From Bacillota bacterium (GTDB taxonomy: Bacteria; Bacillota; Clostridia; Oscillospirales; Oscillospiraceae): DNA of 64,000 bases. The position numbers and the translations under genes are program-made. The DNA is taken from positions 62,001 through 126,000 of the forward strand of contig JAQYLT010000078.1 of the NCBI GenBank assembly GCA_028719885.1, given 5' to 3'. Positions 26,175-37,030 of the stretch are shown here, in pieces; within the stretch, counting starts at the first letter, position 1, and every line of letters starts with the position of its first letter. The notes below the pieces were generated by a model. It was not told the DNA's origin, ran no database searches, and was given only the letters and a program-made list of their open reading frames with translations.

Positions 26175-28017
26175 CCACCGCAGTGGCATCATCCTCCGGA
26201 TGAGAGCCCTCCGCCAGGATCCGGGAGGCCAACGCCCCCGGATCCATGTCTTTTGCCCCCAGGGCCCAGGACTTGCCCTCCGGGCCCTCCACCCCGTCGC
26301 TGAGCATGACCAGGGTATCTCCCGGGAACAGGACCACTCGGTTCACCGTCTCCCGGCCCGCACCCACGCCCAGCCCGGGGGGCGGCCCGGAGGAGCCCAC
26401 CCGCAGCTGCCTCCGGCGGCGCAGCAGCCAGCTGGGTCCCGCCCCCCATTTATAGAGCCAGACCCGGCCGGTATCCAGCCGCAGCTCTGCCAGGTCCACC
26501 GTCACCGCTCCGCCCCGCTCCATCAGGGTCAGCTGGCTGTTGATGCTGCCCAGCACCGCCCCGGGGGTCATTCCCGCCGTGAGCATGTCCTTGATCAGCT
26601 CCGAGGCCTGGCGGCTTTCCTCTGCCGCCCCCAGGCCGGTGCCCATGCCGTCACACAGCAGCACATAGTACCGGCAGCCGGTGCCCGGAAAGGCGCTGAC
26701 CCGGTCGCCGTCAGCCAGCTCCTTTCCCCGGGACCGGGCAGATACCTGCACCCGGCACCGGGGAAGCTTGTCCCTGCGCCGGTCCGGCAGATGGTCCGAC
26801 AGGTCCCGCAGGGCATCGGACAGAAATCCATACTGCTGCACCAGGGCCATCCGGTATTCCTCCTGCTTGGCCCGGGCGGAGCGAATCTGCCGTAGCTGCT
26901 CCCGGCTTCGCCGCAGCTCCCCATTGGCCAGGGCTTCCTTGCGGCAGCGGAAGTCCCCCTCCCCGGTGAGCAGCTCCTGGTTCAACCGGTTCTGCTCCAG
27001 GCAGCCCGCCCGGGCGGAGCAGGAGCCGCAGGCATACTGCTTTAATTTCTGGGTCAGAGCGGGCACGTCCGCCGGGGGCGGCATGAATTCCAGCAGCTGG
27101 CGCTGAAACCGGGTGAAGATCCCCGCCATCTGCTCCAGCCGCACCTGGGCCGCTCCCACGCTTCCCCGGCGGGGTGCCGCGGTGAGGCGCCAGGGCACCA
27201 GCGCTCCGGCGCAGGCCCCCAGGGTCACCGTCAGCAGCACGCCCGGCTCCCAGTCCCGGCGAATCAGCATCAGGATTCCCAAGGCCAGTCCCGGGGCGGC
27301 AAAGCCCCGCCAGGTACCCCGGGGCAGCAGCCGCTGGAGATAAAAGGCCAGCGCTGCCCCGGCGGTCAGGTTCAATACCGCCCCGGCGCCCAGCTCCGCT
27401 CCCAGGGCGACGGCCAGGGCGGCAGGGAGGGGCGCGGCAGCTGCCGCAAAGCCTGCTGCCAGGCAGCCCAGCCAGATATTCATACCCGCCAGAGCCATCA
27501 CCCCCACCCCCCAGCCCAGCCAGCGGCTCAAGGAATCCTTGCCCCCCAGGGCGGACTCCCACAAAAGCAGGCTTCCCCCCGCCAGCGCCGTCCGGAGAAA
27601 AAGCAGCGCTCCATCCGATGCCCCGGCCAGGCCGAACCCCAGCCCCGTACCAAAAACCAGGCAGACGCAGCCCAGGGCCAGGCGAAACCGGCTCCCCGGT
27701 CCGGTGTGCATCAGGGGGAGGGCAACCGCCAGCAGTAATCCCCCCAGGGCCCAAAGCACACCCTGAAGCCCCTCTCTTCCCCAAAACAGCACATATCCCA
27801 GGGCTCCTCCTGCGGCGGCGGCAAAGGCGCGCCATCCGGTACAGGCGGCGGCGAAGCCCATGGCCACCGGCTGCATCCTCCCCCAGAGCTCCAGGCCGCT
27901 TAATACCAGCGCACCTCCGAAAAAGAAGGTGAACCGAACCGATTCCCGGACGCCGGGCCGCTCCATCCACTGTTCCCCCCGCCGTTTGACACGAAGCAGT
28001 ACTGTTTCCGCCGTCAT
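26137..28017 (-). CDS. spoIIE: Stage II sporulation protein E, PP2C-type phosphatase
   Basis: 626 residues. The first ~290 form about ten membrane segments rich in Ala/Gly/Leu; a cysteine-bearing linker follows (CGSCSARAGCLEQ). The C-terminal ~230 residues are the phosphatase, with metal-binding Asp in YYVLLCDGMGTG and VMLSDGVEG. SpoIIE dephosphorylates SpoIIAA and thereby activates sigma-F in the forespore. It is shorter than the ~830-residue Bacillus protein, as is usual in some Clostridia. A 150-residue hypothetical gene lies upstream on the same strand. Confidence 0.9.
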   Translation of the reverse strand: MTAETVLLRVKRRGEQWMERPGVRESVRFTFFFGGALVLSGLELWGRMQPVAMGFAAACTGWRAFAAAAGGALGYVLFWGREGLQGVLWALGGLLLAVALPLMHTGPGSRFRLALGCVCLVFGTGLGFGLAGASDGALLFLRTALAGGSLLLWESALGGKDSLSRWLGWGVGVMALAGMNIWLGCLAAGFAAAAAPLPAALAVALGAELGAGAVLNLTAGAALAFYLQRLLPRGTWRGFAAPGLALGILMLIRRDWEPGVLLTVTLGACAGALVPWRLTAAPRRGSVGAAQVRLEQMAGIFTRFQRQLLEFMPPPADVPALTQKLKQYACGSCSARAGCLEQNRLNQELLTGEGDFRCRKEALANGELRRSREQLRQIRSARAKQEEYRMALVQQYGFLSDALRDLSDHLPDRRRDKLPRCRVQVSARSRGKELADGDRVSAFPGTGCRYYVLLCDGMGTGLGAAEESRQASELIKDMLTAGMTPGAVLGSINSQLTLMERGGAVTVDLAELRLDTGRVWLYKWGAGPSWLLRRRRQLRVGSSGPPPGLGVGAGRETVNRVVLFPGDTLVMLSDGVEGPEGKSWALGAKDMDPGALASRILAEGSHPEDDATAVVIRLLPHAPPEG

Positions 28018-28110
28018 TTGTAATCCCAGCCTTTCCTCAGTGATAAATGCATTCTACCATTGGGAAAGCAGAGATGCAGTCGCATCCGGTCTGTGTCAAA
28101 AGGTTCCTGA

Positions 28111-28563
28111 TTATCCCCCTTTGCACATGCCGATGAGGGCCAGGAGCTTGCCCATTTTCTCCGCCTCAGTCCGCTCCATGGCAGCGAAAACCGGTTCGTA
28201 TTCCCCCTGCCTGGACCGGGCGTAGTCCTGCCGCGCCTGGCAGCTGGTCCGGTAGGCCAGGGCCAACGCCCGGCAGACGCCGGTTTTGGTCCAGGGGCAG
28301 CAGGGCATTTTTTCCGGCTCCTCTCCGGAGAGCACCCGCATCCCCATCAGGGTCAGGGCATTGCCGTACTCCTGCCGGAACAGCTCCTGCAGCCCATCCC
28401 GCATGGCCCCGGTGCACAGCTGGGCCAGCTGACGAAAGGCAGCAGCCGACTCCCGGCAGCGCTGCTCCATCTCCCGCAGGGAGGGCACACCCCCGCACTC
28501 CTGTTCCCCGCCGCTGATCCGCTGCCACACCCTGCGCTCCAATTCCAAATCCTGCTGCTCCAT
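28111..28563 (-). CDS. Hypothetical helical protein upstream of spoIIE
   Basis: 150 residues, charged and helical, with several Cys (CGG, RCRES, LCTGAM, MPCCPWTKTGVCRAL) but no classical metal-binding spacing. I do not recognise a family. Genuine coding is supported by GC-rich third positions like its neighbours and AGGGAG-type sequence before the ATG. It precedes spoIIE by 93 bases on the same strand, so a sporulation or membrane-related role is possible but unproven. Confidence 0.55.
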   Translation of the reverse strand: MEQQDLELERRVWQRISGGEQECGGVPSLREMEQRCRESAAAFRQLAQLCTGAMRDGLQELFRQEYGNALTLMGMRVLSGEEPEKMPCCPWTKTGVCRALALAYRTSCQARQDYARSRQGEYEPVFAAMERTEAEKMGKLLALIGMCKGG

Positions 28564-28701
28564 CAGCCCACCACTCCCTTTTAGATTTCTCTACTATTAT
28601 AATCCGCAGAAGCCCAAAAGGTTCCGATTGACAGCATTCTGCATGATCTGCTCATGGGCTTCGCCCAACAGGAAGACAATCTGTAATCTGCAGAGATGAT
28701 T

Positions 28702-28927
28702 CGTAGGGAATGCATTCATGCATTCCGCCTCGGTAACGGTTTTGTCGGGGTATGTTGAATGGAAAAAGTTGAAATAAATTTGAAACCCGTTACCATCCAA
28801 CGAACCACGGATGTTCACGAACGTTACGGAACGGATGAATCCGTTCCCTACGCAAAACCATCGTTTTATGAGTTGGCGAACCCTGGTGGTTGTTGAACCT
28901 TGCGGAAGGTCTAAATCCGTTCCCTAC
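28702..28927 (+). repeat. Hairpin-ended dispersed element (forward, three palindromes)
   Basis: Left hairpin 28702-28727 (stem GGAATGC/GCATTCC), middle inverted hairpin 28828-28852 (GGAACGG/CCGTTCC) and a decayed third end at 28912-28927. Internal GGTAACGGTTTTG, GTTGAATGG and CGAACCACGGATGTTCAC match the other copies. It occupies the gap between the spoIIE operon and lexA. Confidence 0.8.
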
Positions 28928-28989
28928 GAAACATTCTGAAAAAAATCCATTTTATCGATTATGATTAAAAAAATATCTGTTTAAATCCA

Positions 28990-29017
28990 TTGCATTTTCG
29001 TTCATTTGTGCTATAAT
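28990..29017 (+). promoter_or_regulatory. lexA promoter
   Basis: TTGCAT, 16 bases, TATAAT, about 40 bases before the start codon. No GAAC-N4-GTTC-type SOS box was seen in it. Confidence 0.6.
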
Positions 29018-29059
29018 AGTTTCAAAAGAAGCGCGGTTTGCGTTACAGGAGTGATTACC

Positions 29060-29635
29060 ATGTCCAGAACCAGCAACAAGGCAGAGCTGATTGTGAATTA
29101 TGTTAACCAGTTCGTCCAGGAGAACGGCTATTCCCCCTCGGTGCGGGAAATCGGCGAGGCCGTTGGGCTCCGTTCCACCGCATCGGTGAGCTACCATTTG
29201 CAGGCGCTTCAGGAAAAGGGAATCCTCCAGTCCACCGGTGCAAAGGGCCGCAAGCGTGCGCTGGCCACCGGGGCCCGGCCGGGGCAGATTCCCATTGTGG
29301 GTGTGGTCACCGCCGGTGTGCCCATTCTGGCAGTGGAAAATCAGGAAGGGACAATGCCCTGGAACGACCCGGGCTGCTTTGCCCTGCGGGTCCGGGGCGA
29401 CAGCATGGTGGGCGCCGGCATCCTCAGCGGTGACAAGGTGGTGGTCCGTCCCCAGCAAAATGCCGACGATGGTCAGATCGTAGTGGCCCGGATTGGCGAT
29501 GAGGCCACGGTGAAGCGGCTGCGTCGGCGTCATGGCGAAATTTGGCTCATGCCGGAAAACGAGAACTACGCCCCCATCGACGGCACCGATGCTGAGATCA
29601 TCGGCATTGTAAAGGCCGTTGTCAGAGAGTATTGA
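29060..29635 (+). CDS. lexA: LexA repressor
   Basis: 191 residues. The winged helix-turn-helix (YSPSVREIGEAVGLRSTASVSY) is followed by the S24 self-cleaving domain: Ala-Gly cleavage site in VVTAGVPIL, catalytic Ser in VRGDSMVGAGI and Lys in GDEATVKRL. LexA represses DNA-damage genes and is cleaved when RecA is activated. ATG 29060 follows AGGAG by eight bases. Single gene ended by a strong bidirectional terminator shared with the convergent gene. Confidence 0.93.
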   Translation: MSRTSNKAELIVNYVNQFVQENGYSPSVREIGEAVGLRSTASVSYHLQALQEKGILQSTGAKGRKRALATGARPGQIPIVGVVTAGVPILAVENQEGTMPWNDPGCFALRVRGDSMVGAGILSGDKVVVRPQQNADDGQIVVARIGDEATVKRLRRRHGEIWLMPENENYAPIDGTDAEIIGIVKAVVREY

Positions 29636-29641
29636 TTCCAT

Positions 29642-29683
29642 AAAAAAATCCCCATTCGATCTTGCTCGAATGGGGATTTTTTT
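29642..29683. terminator. Bidirectional terminator, lexA and O-antigen-ligase-like gene
   Basis: AAAAAATCCCCATTCGA and TCGAATGGGGATTTTTTT form a long stem with a six-base loop and runs of A and T on both sides. It touches the last two bases of the convergent gene. Confidence 0.9.
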
Positions 29684-31037
29684 ATTTCTGTTTTCCTATG
29701 GTCCACTGGTGGAGATAGCCGACCCCTGTTAGGAAGAAAATGCTCAGGTAATGCTGGTTGTTCTTCGCCACAAACAGGTAGGGCTCCAGCAGGCCGCAGC
29801 CGAACAGGCACAGCACCGACAGGGCCACCGCACTTTTCCACAGGTCCGTATTCCGCCACAGGATGATAAACGCCCCCCGGAAAGCCATCGCCGTAATGAG
29901 GAGCGCCAGCACCAGGCCGGGAATACCCAGAACGTAGATGACCTCCAGGAAAGGATTGTGGGTGTGCAGTGCGTTGAATGTCATATTTGGCGCCAGCACC
30001 TCCATCACATTGTCCGTGCCGCAGACCATGATCTTGGGATTTTCAGCCAGTCCTTTCACCGCTGCCTTCCAAATGGCGGTGCGGCCGTTAAAGCTGAACA
30101 TATCCTGTAGGAAGGAGCGCTGGGCATTGATCTGCTGGGGCTGCTGCACTTGCTCCTGGGCCTGGCCGCTTTCTTCGGCGGACTGGGTCTGCTGAACGCT
30201 CTGGGTCATCTGCTTCTGATGGGCGGAGAACAGCTTTTGAGAGCCCAGGAACAACACCGCCATCACCACAATACCAGCGGCAAGGGCCAGAGGTGCCCGT
30301 TTCCAGCCGGTTTTCCGAATGCCGCAGAACAGGGCAGCGCCAATGAGCAGGCAGGTGAACACCGTGCCGGTCCTGCCGTTGGTCAGGGTCTGCACCCCAA
30401 ACTGGATCAGAATCCACACAATCAGCACACCCTGGAGCCAGCGCTTGTTGGTTTTCAGGCACAGGCCCAGGCAGAGGCCGATGCTGATGAGCAGCAGGGC
30501 GGAGCAGTTGGTGGGGTGGAACATCTCCAGCAGTCTGGCCCCATCCCAGAGGACGCTGGCCCGGTAGCCCTCCGGCAGGATGCCGAAGTACAGCGCCCCG
30601 GCCAGCAGGCAGAGGCGAAGCCCCTCCAGCAAATACACCAACGCCAGGGTTTTCAGGCCCCACTGGCGCTCACCGTCCTCCATGGCAAAGGCCAGGGGCA
30701 ATGCCAGGGCATAGAAGCAGGTGATTTCTCCCGGATTGATCTGCTCCAGGCCGCGAATCACCCGCATCACCTGGACCAGGGCAATCCACAAAAGCATCAC
30801 CAGGGACACAAGCATGGTGCTCCAGCCCTGCCGGCGGATGCCCCGGGCAATGGTGAGCAGAAGGAAAGCCATGGCGGGGATTTCCAGAAAATAATCCACC
30901 GCCACCCAAGCCAGGCCATTTTTCTGAGCCTGGGGGGACATATACACCAGCTCTACCACTGCCACCACGAGCAGGCAGAAATACTGCCATTTGCCCACCA
31001 GAGGCTCCCGCTTCCAGCTTTTTAGCGTTTCATTCAT
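29682..31037 (-). CDS. O-antigen ligase-like polytopic membrane protein
   Basis: About 452 residues with roughly ten membrane segments. The C-terminal half has an external loop (MFSFNGRTAIWKAAVKGLAE through THNPFLEVIYVLGIPGLVLA) that matches the Wzy/WaaL ligase family, including the NGRT and HNPFLE motifs. In Gram-positives such proteins polymerise or attach surface glycans. A Gln/Ala-rich stretch precedes that loop. Start ATG 31037 is chosen because the family begins there; longer frames have no site. No glycan genes are adjacent. Confidence 0.75.
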   Translation of the reverse strand: MNETLKSWKREPLVGKWQYFCLLVVAVVELVYMSPQAQKNGLAWVAVDYFLEIPAMAFLLLTIARGIRRQGWSTMLVSLVMLLWIALVQVMRVIRGLEQINPGEITCFYALALPLAFAMEDGERQWGLKTLALVYLLEGLRLCLLAGALYFGILPEGYRASVLWDGARLLEMFHPTNCSALLLISIGLCLGLCLKTNKRWLQGVLIVWILIQFGVQTLTNGRTGTVFTCLLIGAALFCGIRKTGWKRAPLALAAGIVVMAVLFLGSQKLFSAHQKQMTQSVQQTQSAEESGQAQEQVQQPQQINAQRSFLQDMFSFNGRTAIWKAAVKGLAENPKIMVCGTDNVMEVLAPNMTFNALHTHNPFLEVIYVLGIPGLVLALLITAMAFRGAFIILWRNTDLWKSAVALSVLCLFGCGLLEPYLFVAKNNQHYLSIFFLTGVGYLHQWTIGKQK

Positions 31038-31114
31038 TCCGTTAACCTTTCCTTTCCTCCCGTGAGGGTTCTTCCAAAAGCCCAAACAGGAGAACCGTTT
31101 TCCGAACAGATAAG

Positions 31115-31140
31115 AGGCCATCTCCCAGATAGAGACGGCC
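31115..31140 (-). terminator. Weak hairpin after the oxaloacetate decarboxylase operon
   Basis: Imperfect stem GGCCGTCTC / GAGATGGCC on the minus strand, 52 bases past the oadB stop. The tail is only partly T-rich. Confidence 0.35.
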
Positions 31141-31191
31141 CCTTTCTGTTGTATAAGGGCGACGCTTCCCGAAAAAGGGAATGTCCGCAGA

Positions 31192-32427
31192 TTAGCCGAA
31201 GACGCTGAGCAGGAAGCCAGCGGCAATGGCAGAGCCAATAACACCGGCCACGTTGGGGCCCATGGCGTGCATCAGCAGGAAGTTGGAGGGATTTGCCTTC
31301 TGGCCCTGAACATTGGCCACTCGGGCCGCCATGGGAACGGCGGACACACCGGCGGAGCCGATGAGGGGGTTGACCTTGCCCTTGGTCAGAGCACACATCA
31401 CCTGGCCGCCCAGCAGACCGCCGGCGGTGGAGATGCCGAAAGCGATCACGCCCAGCAGGACGATTTTCAGGGTCTCGGGGGTCAGGAACCGGGAGCCGAT
31501 CATGGTGGCGCCCACGGCGGTGGACAGCAGGATGGTGACGATGTTCATCAGGGCATTCTGCACGGTATCGCTCAGCCGGTCGGTGACGCCGGTCTCTTTA
31601 AACAGGTTGCCCAGCATCAGGCAGCCGATGAGGGGAGCGGTATCGGGCAGCAGCATGGCCACGAAGATGGTGACCACGATGGGGAAGATGATCTTCTCGG
31701 TCTTGGAGACCTGACGGGTCTGGACCATCTTGATCTTCCGCTGCTCGGGGGTGGTGAGCAGATTCATAATGGGGGGCTGAATCAGAGGAATCAGGGCCAT
31801 GTAGGAATAAGCAGCCACGGCGATGGCACCCAGCAGGTGAGGGGCCAGGCGGGAGGTGAGGAAGATGGCAGTGGGGCCGTCAGCGCCGCCGATGATGCCG
31901 ATGGAGGCAGCTTCCTTGCCGGTGAAGCCCAGCAGCACTGCGCCGAAGAAAGCCACAAACACGCCCAGCTGCGCGGCAGCGCCCAGCAGCAGGCTCTTGG
32001 GGTTGGAGAGCAGGGGGCCAAAGTCGGTCATGGCACCCACGCCCATGAAGATCAGGCAGGGGTACAGGGAGGACTTGACGCCGATGTAGAAGATGTCCAG
32101 CAGGCCGCCGTCGTGGATGATGGTGGTAAAGGTGATGTGCTCAATCACTTCACCGGCGGCATTGGTATAGGGAACGCCCTGGACGTAGGCATCCCACAGC
32201 GCCTGGTTGTACAGCCCGGCGCCGGGCAGGTTGGTCAGCAGGCAGCCGAAAGCGATGCCCACCAGCAGCAGAGGCTCAAATTTCTTGACAATGGCCAGGT
32301 ATAGCAGCACGCAGGCAATGACCAGCATCACCAGGTTCTGCCAGCCGTTGTTGGAGACAAAGCCGGTAATCACCTGAGCAAAACCGGACTTGTTCCACAG
32401 GCCCAGAAGGATTTCACCAATATTCAT
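31192..32427 (-). CDS. oadB: Oxaloacetate decarboxylase beta subunit, Na+ pump
   Basis: 411 residues, about ten membrane segments. Decarboxylates carboxybiotin and exports Na+. The family signature [20 protein letters not shown], containing the Asp used for ion coupling, is intact, as is the C-terminal [15 protein letters not shown] motif. It is the last gene of the oadA-oadG-biotin carrier-oadB operon, with gaps of 2-12 bases, so the whole complex is made together. Methylmalonyl-CoA decarboxylase beta is closely related, but the carboxyltransferase neighbour points to oxaloacetate. Confidence 0.92.
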   Translation of the reverse strand: MNIGEILLGLWNKSGFAQVITGFVSNNGWQNLVMLVIACVLLYLAIVKKFEPLLLVGIAFGCLLTNLPGAGLYNQALWDAYVQGVPYTNAAGEVIEHITFTTIIHDGGLLDIFYIGVKSSLYPCLIFMGVGAMTDFGPLLSNPKSLLLGAAAQLGVFVAFFGAVLLGFTGKEAASIGIIGGADGPTAIFLTSRLAPHLLGAIAVAAYSYMALIPLIQPPIMNLLTTPEQRKIKMVQTRQVSKTEKIIFPIVVTIFVAMLLPDTAPLIGCLMLGNLFKETGVTDRLSDTVQNALMNIVTILLSTAVGATMIGSRFLTPETLKIVLLGVIAFGISTAGGLLGGQVMCALTKGKVNPLIGSAGVSAVPMAARVANVQGQKANPSNFLLMHAMGPNVAGVIGSAIAAGFLLSVFG

Positions 32428-32439
32428 TGGGGACCCTCC

Positions 32440-32838
32440 TTAACCGATCACAACCAGAGGTGCGCCGGTATCCACGGCAGAACCCTTGCTCACCAGAACC
32501 TGGGTGACGGTGCCGTCCTTGGAGGTCATAATTTCGTTCTCCATCTTCATGGCTTCCAGGATGCACAGCACGGTGCCGGCCTTCACGGCCTGGCCCTGGG
32601 TGACGTTCACCTTCAGGATGGTGCCGGGCATGGGAGCGGTGACAGGCTCGCCAGCGCCGGTGACAACGGGAGCAGCGGCGGCAGCGGGGGCAGGAGCAGC
32701 AGCGGGAGCGGCGGCAGGGGCAGCAGCAGGAGCGGGAGCAGCGGGGGCAACAGCCTCATACTCATCCAGCAGCATGGCCTGACCGGCCTCAACCTCGACC
32801 TCATAAACCCGGTTATTCAGGGTCACTTTATATTTCAT
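32440..32838 (-). CDS. Biotin carrier protein of the decarboxylase
   Basis: 132 residues. A short N-terminal beta segment ([20 protein letters not shown]), an Ala/Pro linker (residues ~30-60) and a C-terminal biotinyl domain with the lysine motif EAMKMENE. It carries CO2 from the carboxyltransferase to the membrane subunit. The Ala/Pro linker gives the swinging arm reach. OadA usually carries this domain itself; here it is a separate gene between oadG and oadB. Confidence 0.92.
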   Translation of the reverse strand: MKYKVTLNNRVYEVEVEAGQAMLLDEYEAVAPAAPAPAAAPAAAPAAAPAPAAAAAPVVTGAGEPVTAPMPGTILKVNVTQGQAVKAGTVLCILEAMKMENEIMTSKDGTVTQVLVSKGSAVDTGAPLVVIG

Positions 32839-32840
32839 GA

Positions 32841-33179
32841 TTACTTGACCTCCTTGATAGAAATGAAGCGCAGCTCGTTCAGGGGCTTGCCCATCTTGTC
32901 GGCCACGATGGCCATGAGCATGGCAGCGGTCTTGGGCTCCACATCGTGAAGCTTCAGTTCACCGGCGGAGCCGGGGGCGGTGGGCTTGGGGGCTTCCACA
33001 GGGGCAGCAGCGGCGGGAGCGGCAGCAGCCTTGGCGGCGGCAGCCTTCTTATCCTTGGCAATGAAGATCTTGCCCATGATCATGACCACAGCCATGAGCA
33101 GGGAGATGCCGAAGAACACCACAACGTAGCCCAGAAGCGCATAAACCAGAGCCTCACCAACAGGCATTTTGAAGTACAT
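32841..33179 (-). CDS. OadG-family small membrane subunit
   Basis: 112 residues. One N-terminal membrane segment ([20 protein letters not shown]), then an Ala/Lys-rich linker and a soluble helix ending in [11 protein letters not shown]. OadG subunits assemble the complex and speed the carboxyl transfer. It starts 12 bases after oadA and ends two bases before the biotin carrier. The C-terminal zinc-binding His cluster of some OadG proteins is not evident here. Confidence 0.85.
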   Translation of the reverse strand: MYFKMPVGEALVYALLGYVVVFFGISLLMAVVMIMGKIFIAKDKKAAAAKAAAAPAAAAPVEAPKPTAPGSAGELKLHDVEPKTAAMLMAIVADKMGKPLNELRFISIKEVK

Positions 33180-33191
33180 AGCGCTGCCTCC

Positions 33192-34601
33192 TTATGCCTC
33201 GGTGATGGTGTAGGTGACCTTGTTTTCCTCAGCGGCCTTGACGCCTTCCAGATACTTCTTGGCCTGATCGGGGAAGCAGATGTAGCTCATCACATCCTCT
33301 TCGCTGCGGGCCAGGTCGCCCAGGGCTTCCTTGGCAGCCTTGAAGTCCTCGCCGGTGCGCTTGCAGTCTTCCACACGGCAGTCGATGGGCTTTTCCATAC
33401 CGGCCTCGGCCAGCACCCGCTTCTGGAGCTCGGCGTCCACGGGAGCGGGGGTGATGCCGTACTCGCCCTTGAGGTAGCTCTTGATCTCCTTGGAGATGTT
33501 CTTATAGCGGGCGCCCACCAGCACGTTGGTCACGGCCTGGTTGCCGACCATCTGGGACAGCGGAGTGACCAGGGGAGGATAGCCCATGTCGGCGCGGACG
33601 GCGGGGATTTCCGCCAGGGCGGCGTCGAACTTATCCATGGCGTGCATATCAGTGAGGTTGGCGATCATGTTGGACAGCATGCCGCCGGGGACCTTGTAAA
33701 CCAGAGCCTGTGCGTCGGTGGCCATGGACTTGGGATTCAGGGTCTTGTTGTCGATGTACTTCTGCTTCACGGGCTTGAAGAAGTCGTTGACCTGGTTGAT
33801 GACCTTTTCATTCAGGCCAGTCTCGATGCCCATCTGGGTCAGTGCGTAGTAGATGGACTCGGTGGCGGGCTGTGCGGTGCCGCCGGAGAAGCAGGAGGTA
33901 GCGGTATCGATGATGTCCACGCCGGACTCCACCGCCTTCATCACGGTCATGTAGGCCATGCCGGTGGTGCAGTGGGTGTGCAGGATCAGGGGCAGGGTGA
34001 CGCCTGCGTCCTTGATACCCTTAAACAGGGCTTCCGCCTCGGCAGGGCTCATGGTGCCGGCCATATCCTTCAGGCAGATGGTATCGAAGCCCATGCTCTG
34101 CAGCTCCTTGCACATCTCGGCGTACTTGGCGGGGGTGTGCACGGGGGACTGGGTGTAGGAAATGCAGCCGGAAGCCACGGTCTTATCGGTGGCGTACTTC
34201 TTGGTGGCCTCCAGAGCGGTCTTGATGTTGCGGAAATCGTTCAGGGCGTCGAAGATACGCAGAACATCGATGCCGTTCTTAATGGACAGCTCCACGAACT
34301 TCTCCACCACATCGTCGTGATAGTGCTTGTAGCCCAGCAGGTTCTGGCCGCGAAGCAGCATCTGCAGGCGGGTGTTGGGCATGGCCTTGCGGATGTTCCG
34401 CAGCCGCTCCCAGGGGTCCTCGTTCAGGTAACGCAGGCAGCTGTCGAAGGTGGCGCCGCCCCAGCACTCCACGGAGTAGTAGCCGGCCTTGTCCATGGTG
34501 GACAGGATGTCGGCGAAATCGGAGAAGGCCATACGGGTGGCCATCAGGGACTGGTTGGCATCACGAACGACGGTTTCAGTGAATTGGACTTTCTGAGCCA
34601 T
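33192..34601 (-). CDS. oadA: Oxaloacetate decarboxylase alpha / carboxyltransferase subunit
   Basis: 470 residues from ATG 34601, ten bases after GGAGGTTC. TIM-barrel carboxyltransferase: TETVVRDANQSLMATRM at the start, metal-site HTHCTTGMAYM, WGGATFDSCLRYLNEDPWER, and the C-terminal PycB/OadA helical part. Transfers the C4 carboxyl of oxaloacetate to biotin. It is about 120 residues shorter than OadA forms carrying their own biotinyl domain, consistent with the separate carrier gene. Divided from pckA by two strong hairpins. Confidence 0.92.
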   Translation of the reverse strand: MAQKVQFTETVVRDANQSLMATRMAFSDFADILSTMDKAGYYSVECWGGATFDSCLRYLNEDPWERLRNIRKAMPNTRLQMLLRGQNLLGYKHYHDDVVEKFVELSIKNGIDVLRIFDALNDFRNIKTALEATKKYATDKTVASGCISYTQSPVHTPAKYAEMCKELQSMGFDTICLKDMAGTMSPAEAEALFKGIKDAGVTLPLILHTHCTTGMAYMTVMKAVESGVDIIDTATSCFSGGTAQPATESIYYALTQMGIETGLNEKVINQVNDFFKPVKQKYIDNKTLNPKSMATDAQALVYKVPGGMLSNMIANLTDMHAMDKFDAALAEIPAVRADMGYPPLVTPLSQMVGNQAVTNVLVGARYKNISKEIKSYLKGEYGITPAPVDAELQKRVLAEAGMEKPIDCRVEDCKRTGEDFKAAKEALGDLARSEEDVMSYICFPDQAKKYLEGVKAAEENKVTYTITEA

Positions 34602-34655
34602 ATTGGATGAACCTCCGTTAATAAGATATGAGATAATCCGGCGCGGAACCGGCGA

Positions 34656-34710
34656 GAAAGAGACAATAGATAATAGAGAATATGCTTCTTTACTATCTAT
34701 TATCTCTTTC
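34656..34710 (-). promoter_or_regulatory. Leader hairpin upstream of oadA
   Basis: GAAAGAGA...ATAGATAATAG and CTATCTATTATCTCTTTC pair around a 17-base loop, 55 bases before the oadA start. No T-run follows, so it may be an RNA-stability or attenuation element. Confidence 0.45.
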
Positions 34711-34730
34711 CACCTTTCCGGGCCGCAAAA

Positions 34731-34820
34731 GAAAACCCAGGGGAGCGCCTCCGCTTCGGGTAATACGGAGGCGCTGCCCTGGATGGCTGCGGGGGATGGG
34801 GGTACAGTCCCGCAGCCATC
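34731..34820 (-). terminator. Double terminator of pckA
   Basis: On the minus strand the first stem, GATGGCTGCGGG/CCCGCAGCCATC (34782-34820), is followed by a second, CCAGGGCAGCGCCTCCG with its complement (34736-34782), then GGGTTTTCTTTTGC. It lies 19 bases past pckA. Confidence 0.75.
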
Positions 34821-34838
34821 AAAGAACACAGTGCGGAA

Positions 34839-36455
<1,617 letters not shown>

Positions 36456-36554
36456 AATTACTGATTCCTCCTGTAAATTGAAAGCTACGCGGCAATGCCG
36501 CAATTTACGACATATTCTGGTGAAAGCGGTTGAATCCCAATCTTCACCAACTAC

Positions 36555-36583
36555 ATTTTAACACAAGGTAGCCCGATTGTAAA
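36555..36583 (-). promoter_or_regulatory. pckA promoter
   Basis: TTTACA, 17 bases, TAAAAT on the minus strand, leaving a ~100-base leader that holds a small GCGGC/GCCGC hairpin (36489-36502). The rest of the 36456-36785 gap shows nothing further. Confidence 0.6.
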
Positions 36584-36785
36584 CACGAATTTTCCCTTTT
36601 TTCGATGTTTTTGTATCGGATACAAGAAATGGCAAAAACCGCCCCTCCAATTGGTCATTCCGCCCAAGTAAATTTTTTGTGAAATCCGGTTCAAAGGCTG
36701 GATTTTCCCGGGGAGTATGGTAAAATGATGAAGAATTGGGTTGGCCCATTCCAGCAGCGTGTCAGGGAAAATTGGAATTTATAGG

Positions 36786-36962
36786 GTTCGTTGAATGGGA
36801 AATGTTTCAAAGTGTGCGTAGGGAACGCATTTATGCGTTCCGCAGCGTCAGTTAACATCCATGGTTCGTCCAATGGATACTTTCAAAGACATGAACGCCT
36901 TACCGTTCAACGTACCGTCCCAAAATCGTCACCCAGCGGAATGCATGAATGCATTCCCTACG
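36786..36962 (-). repeat. Hairpin-ended dispersed element (reverse orientation)
   Basis: Hairpins at 36817-36842 (GGAACGC/GCGTTCC) and 36938-36962 (GGAATGC/GCATTCC). On the minus strand GACGAACCATGGATGTTAAC precedes the first hairpin. The outer flank 36786-36816 is nearly the reverse complement of 56300-56336, so similarity extends beyond the hairpin. Confidence 0.8.
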
Positions 36963-37030
36963 AAACATCCTGTCAAACACCAACTTGCCAATTGACTGAC
37001 AGCACATTACACATCGTCGGGGGAAAACAA

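Noticed and set aside
28928..29059. SOS box controlling lexA
   Set aside because: I looked for GAAC/GTTC-type LexA sites in the promoter and leader and found none convincing.
36456..36554. Riboswitch in the pckA leader
   Set aside because: Only one short GCGGC/GCCGC hairpin is present and no known aptamer core is visible.
36791..37030. N-terminal extension of the membrane protein at 37031 and similar short frames in other repeat copies
   Set aside because: The peptide is translated from the dispersed element, is repeated in unrelated places, and a good start with ribosome site exists at 37031.
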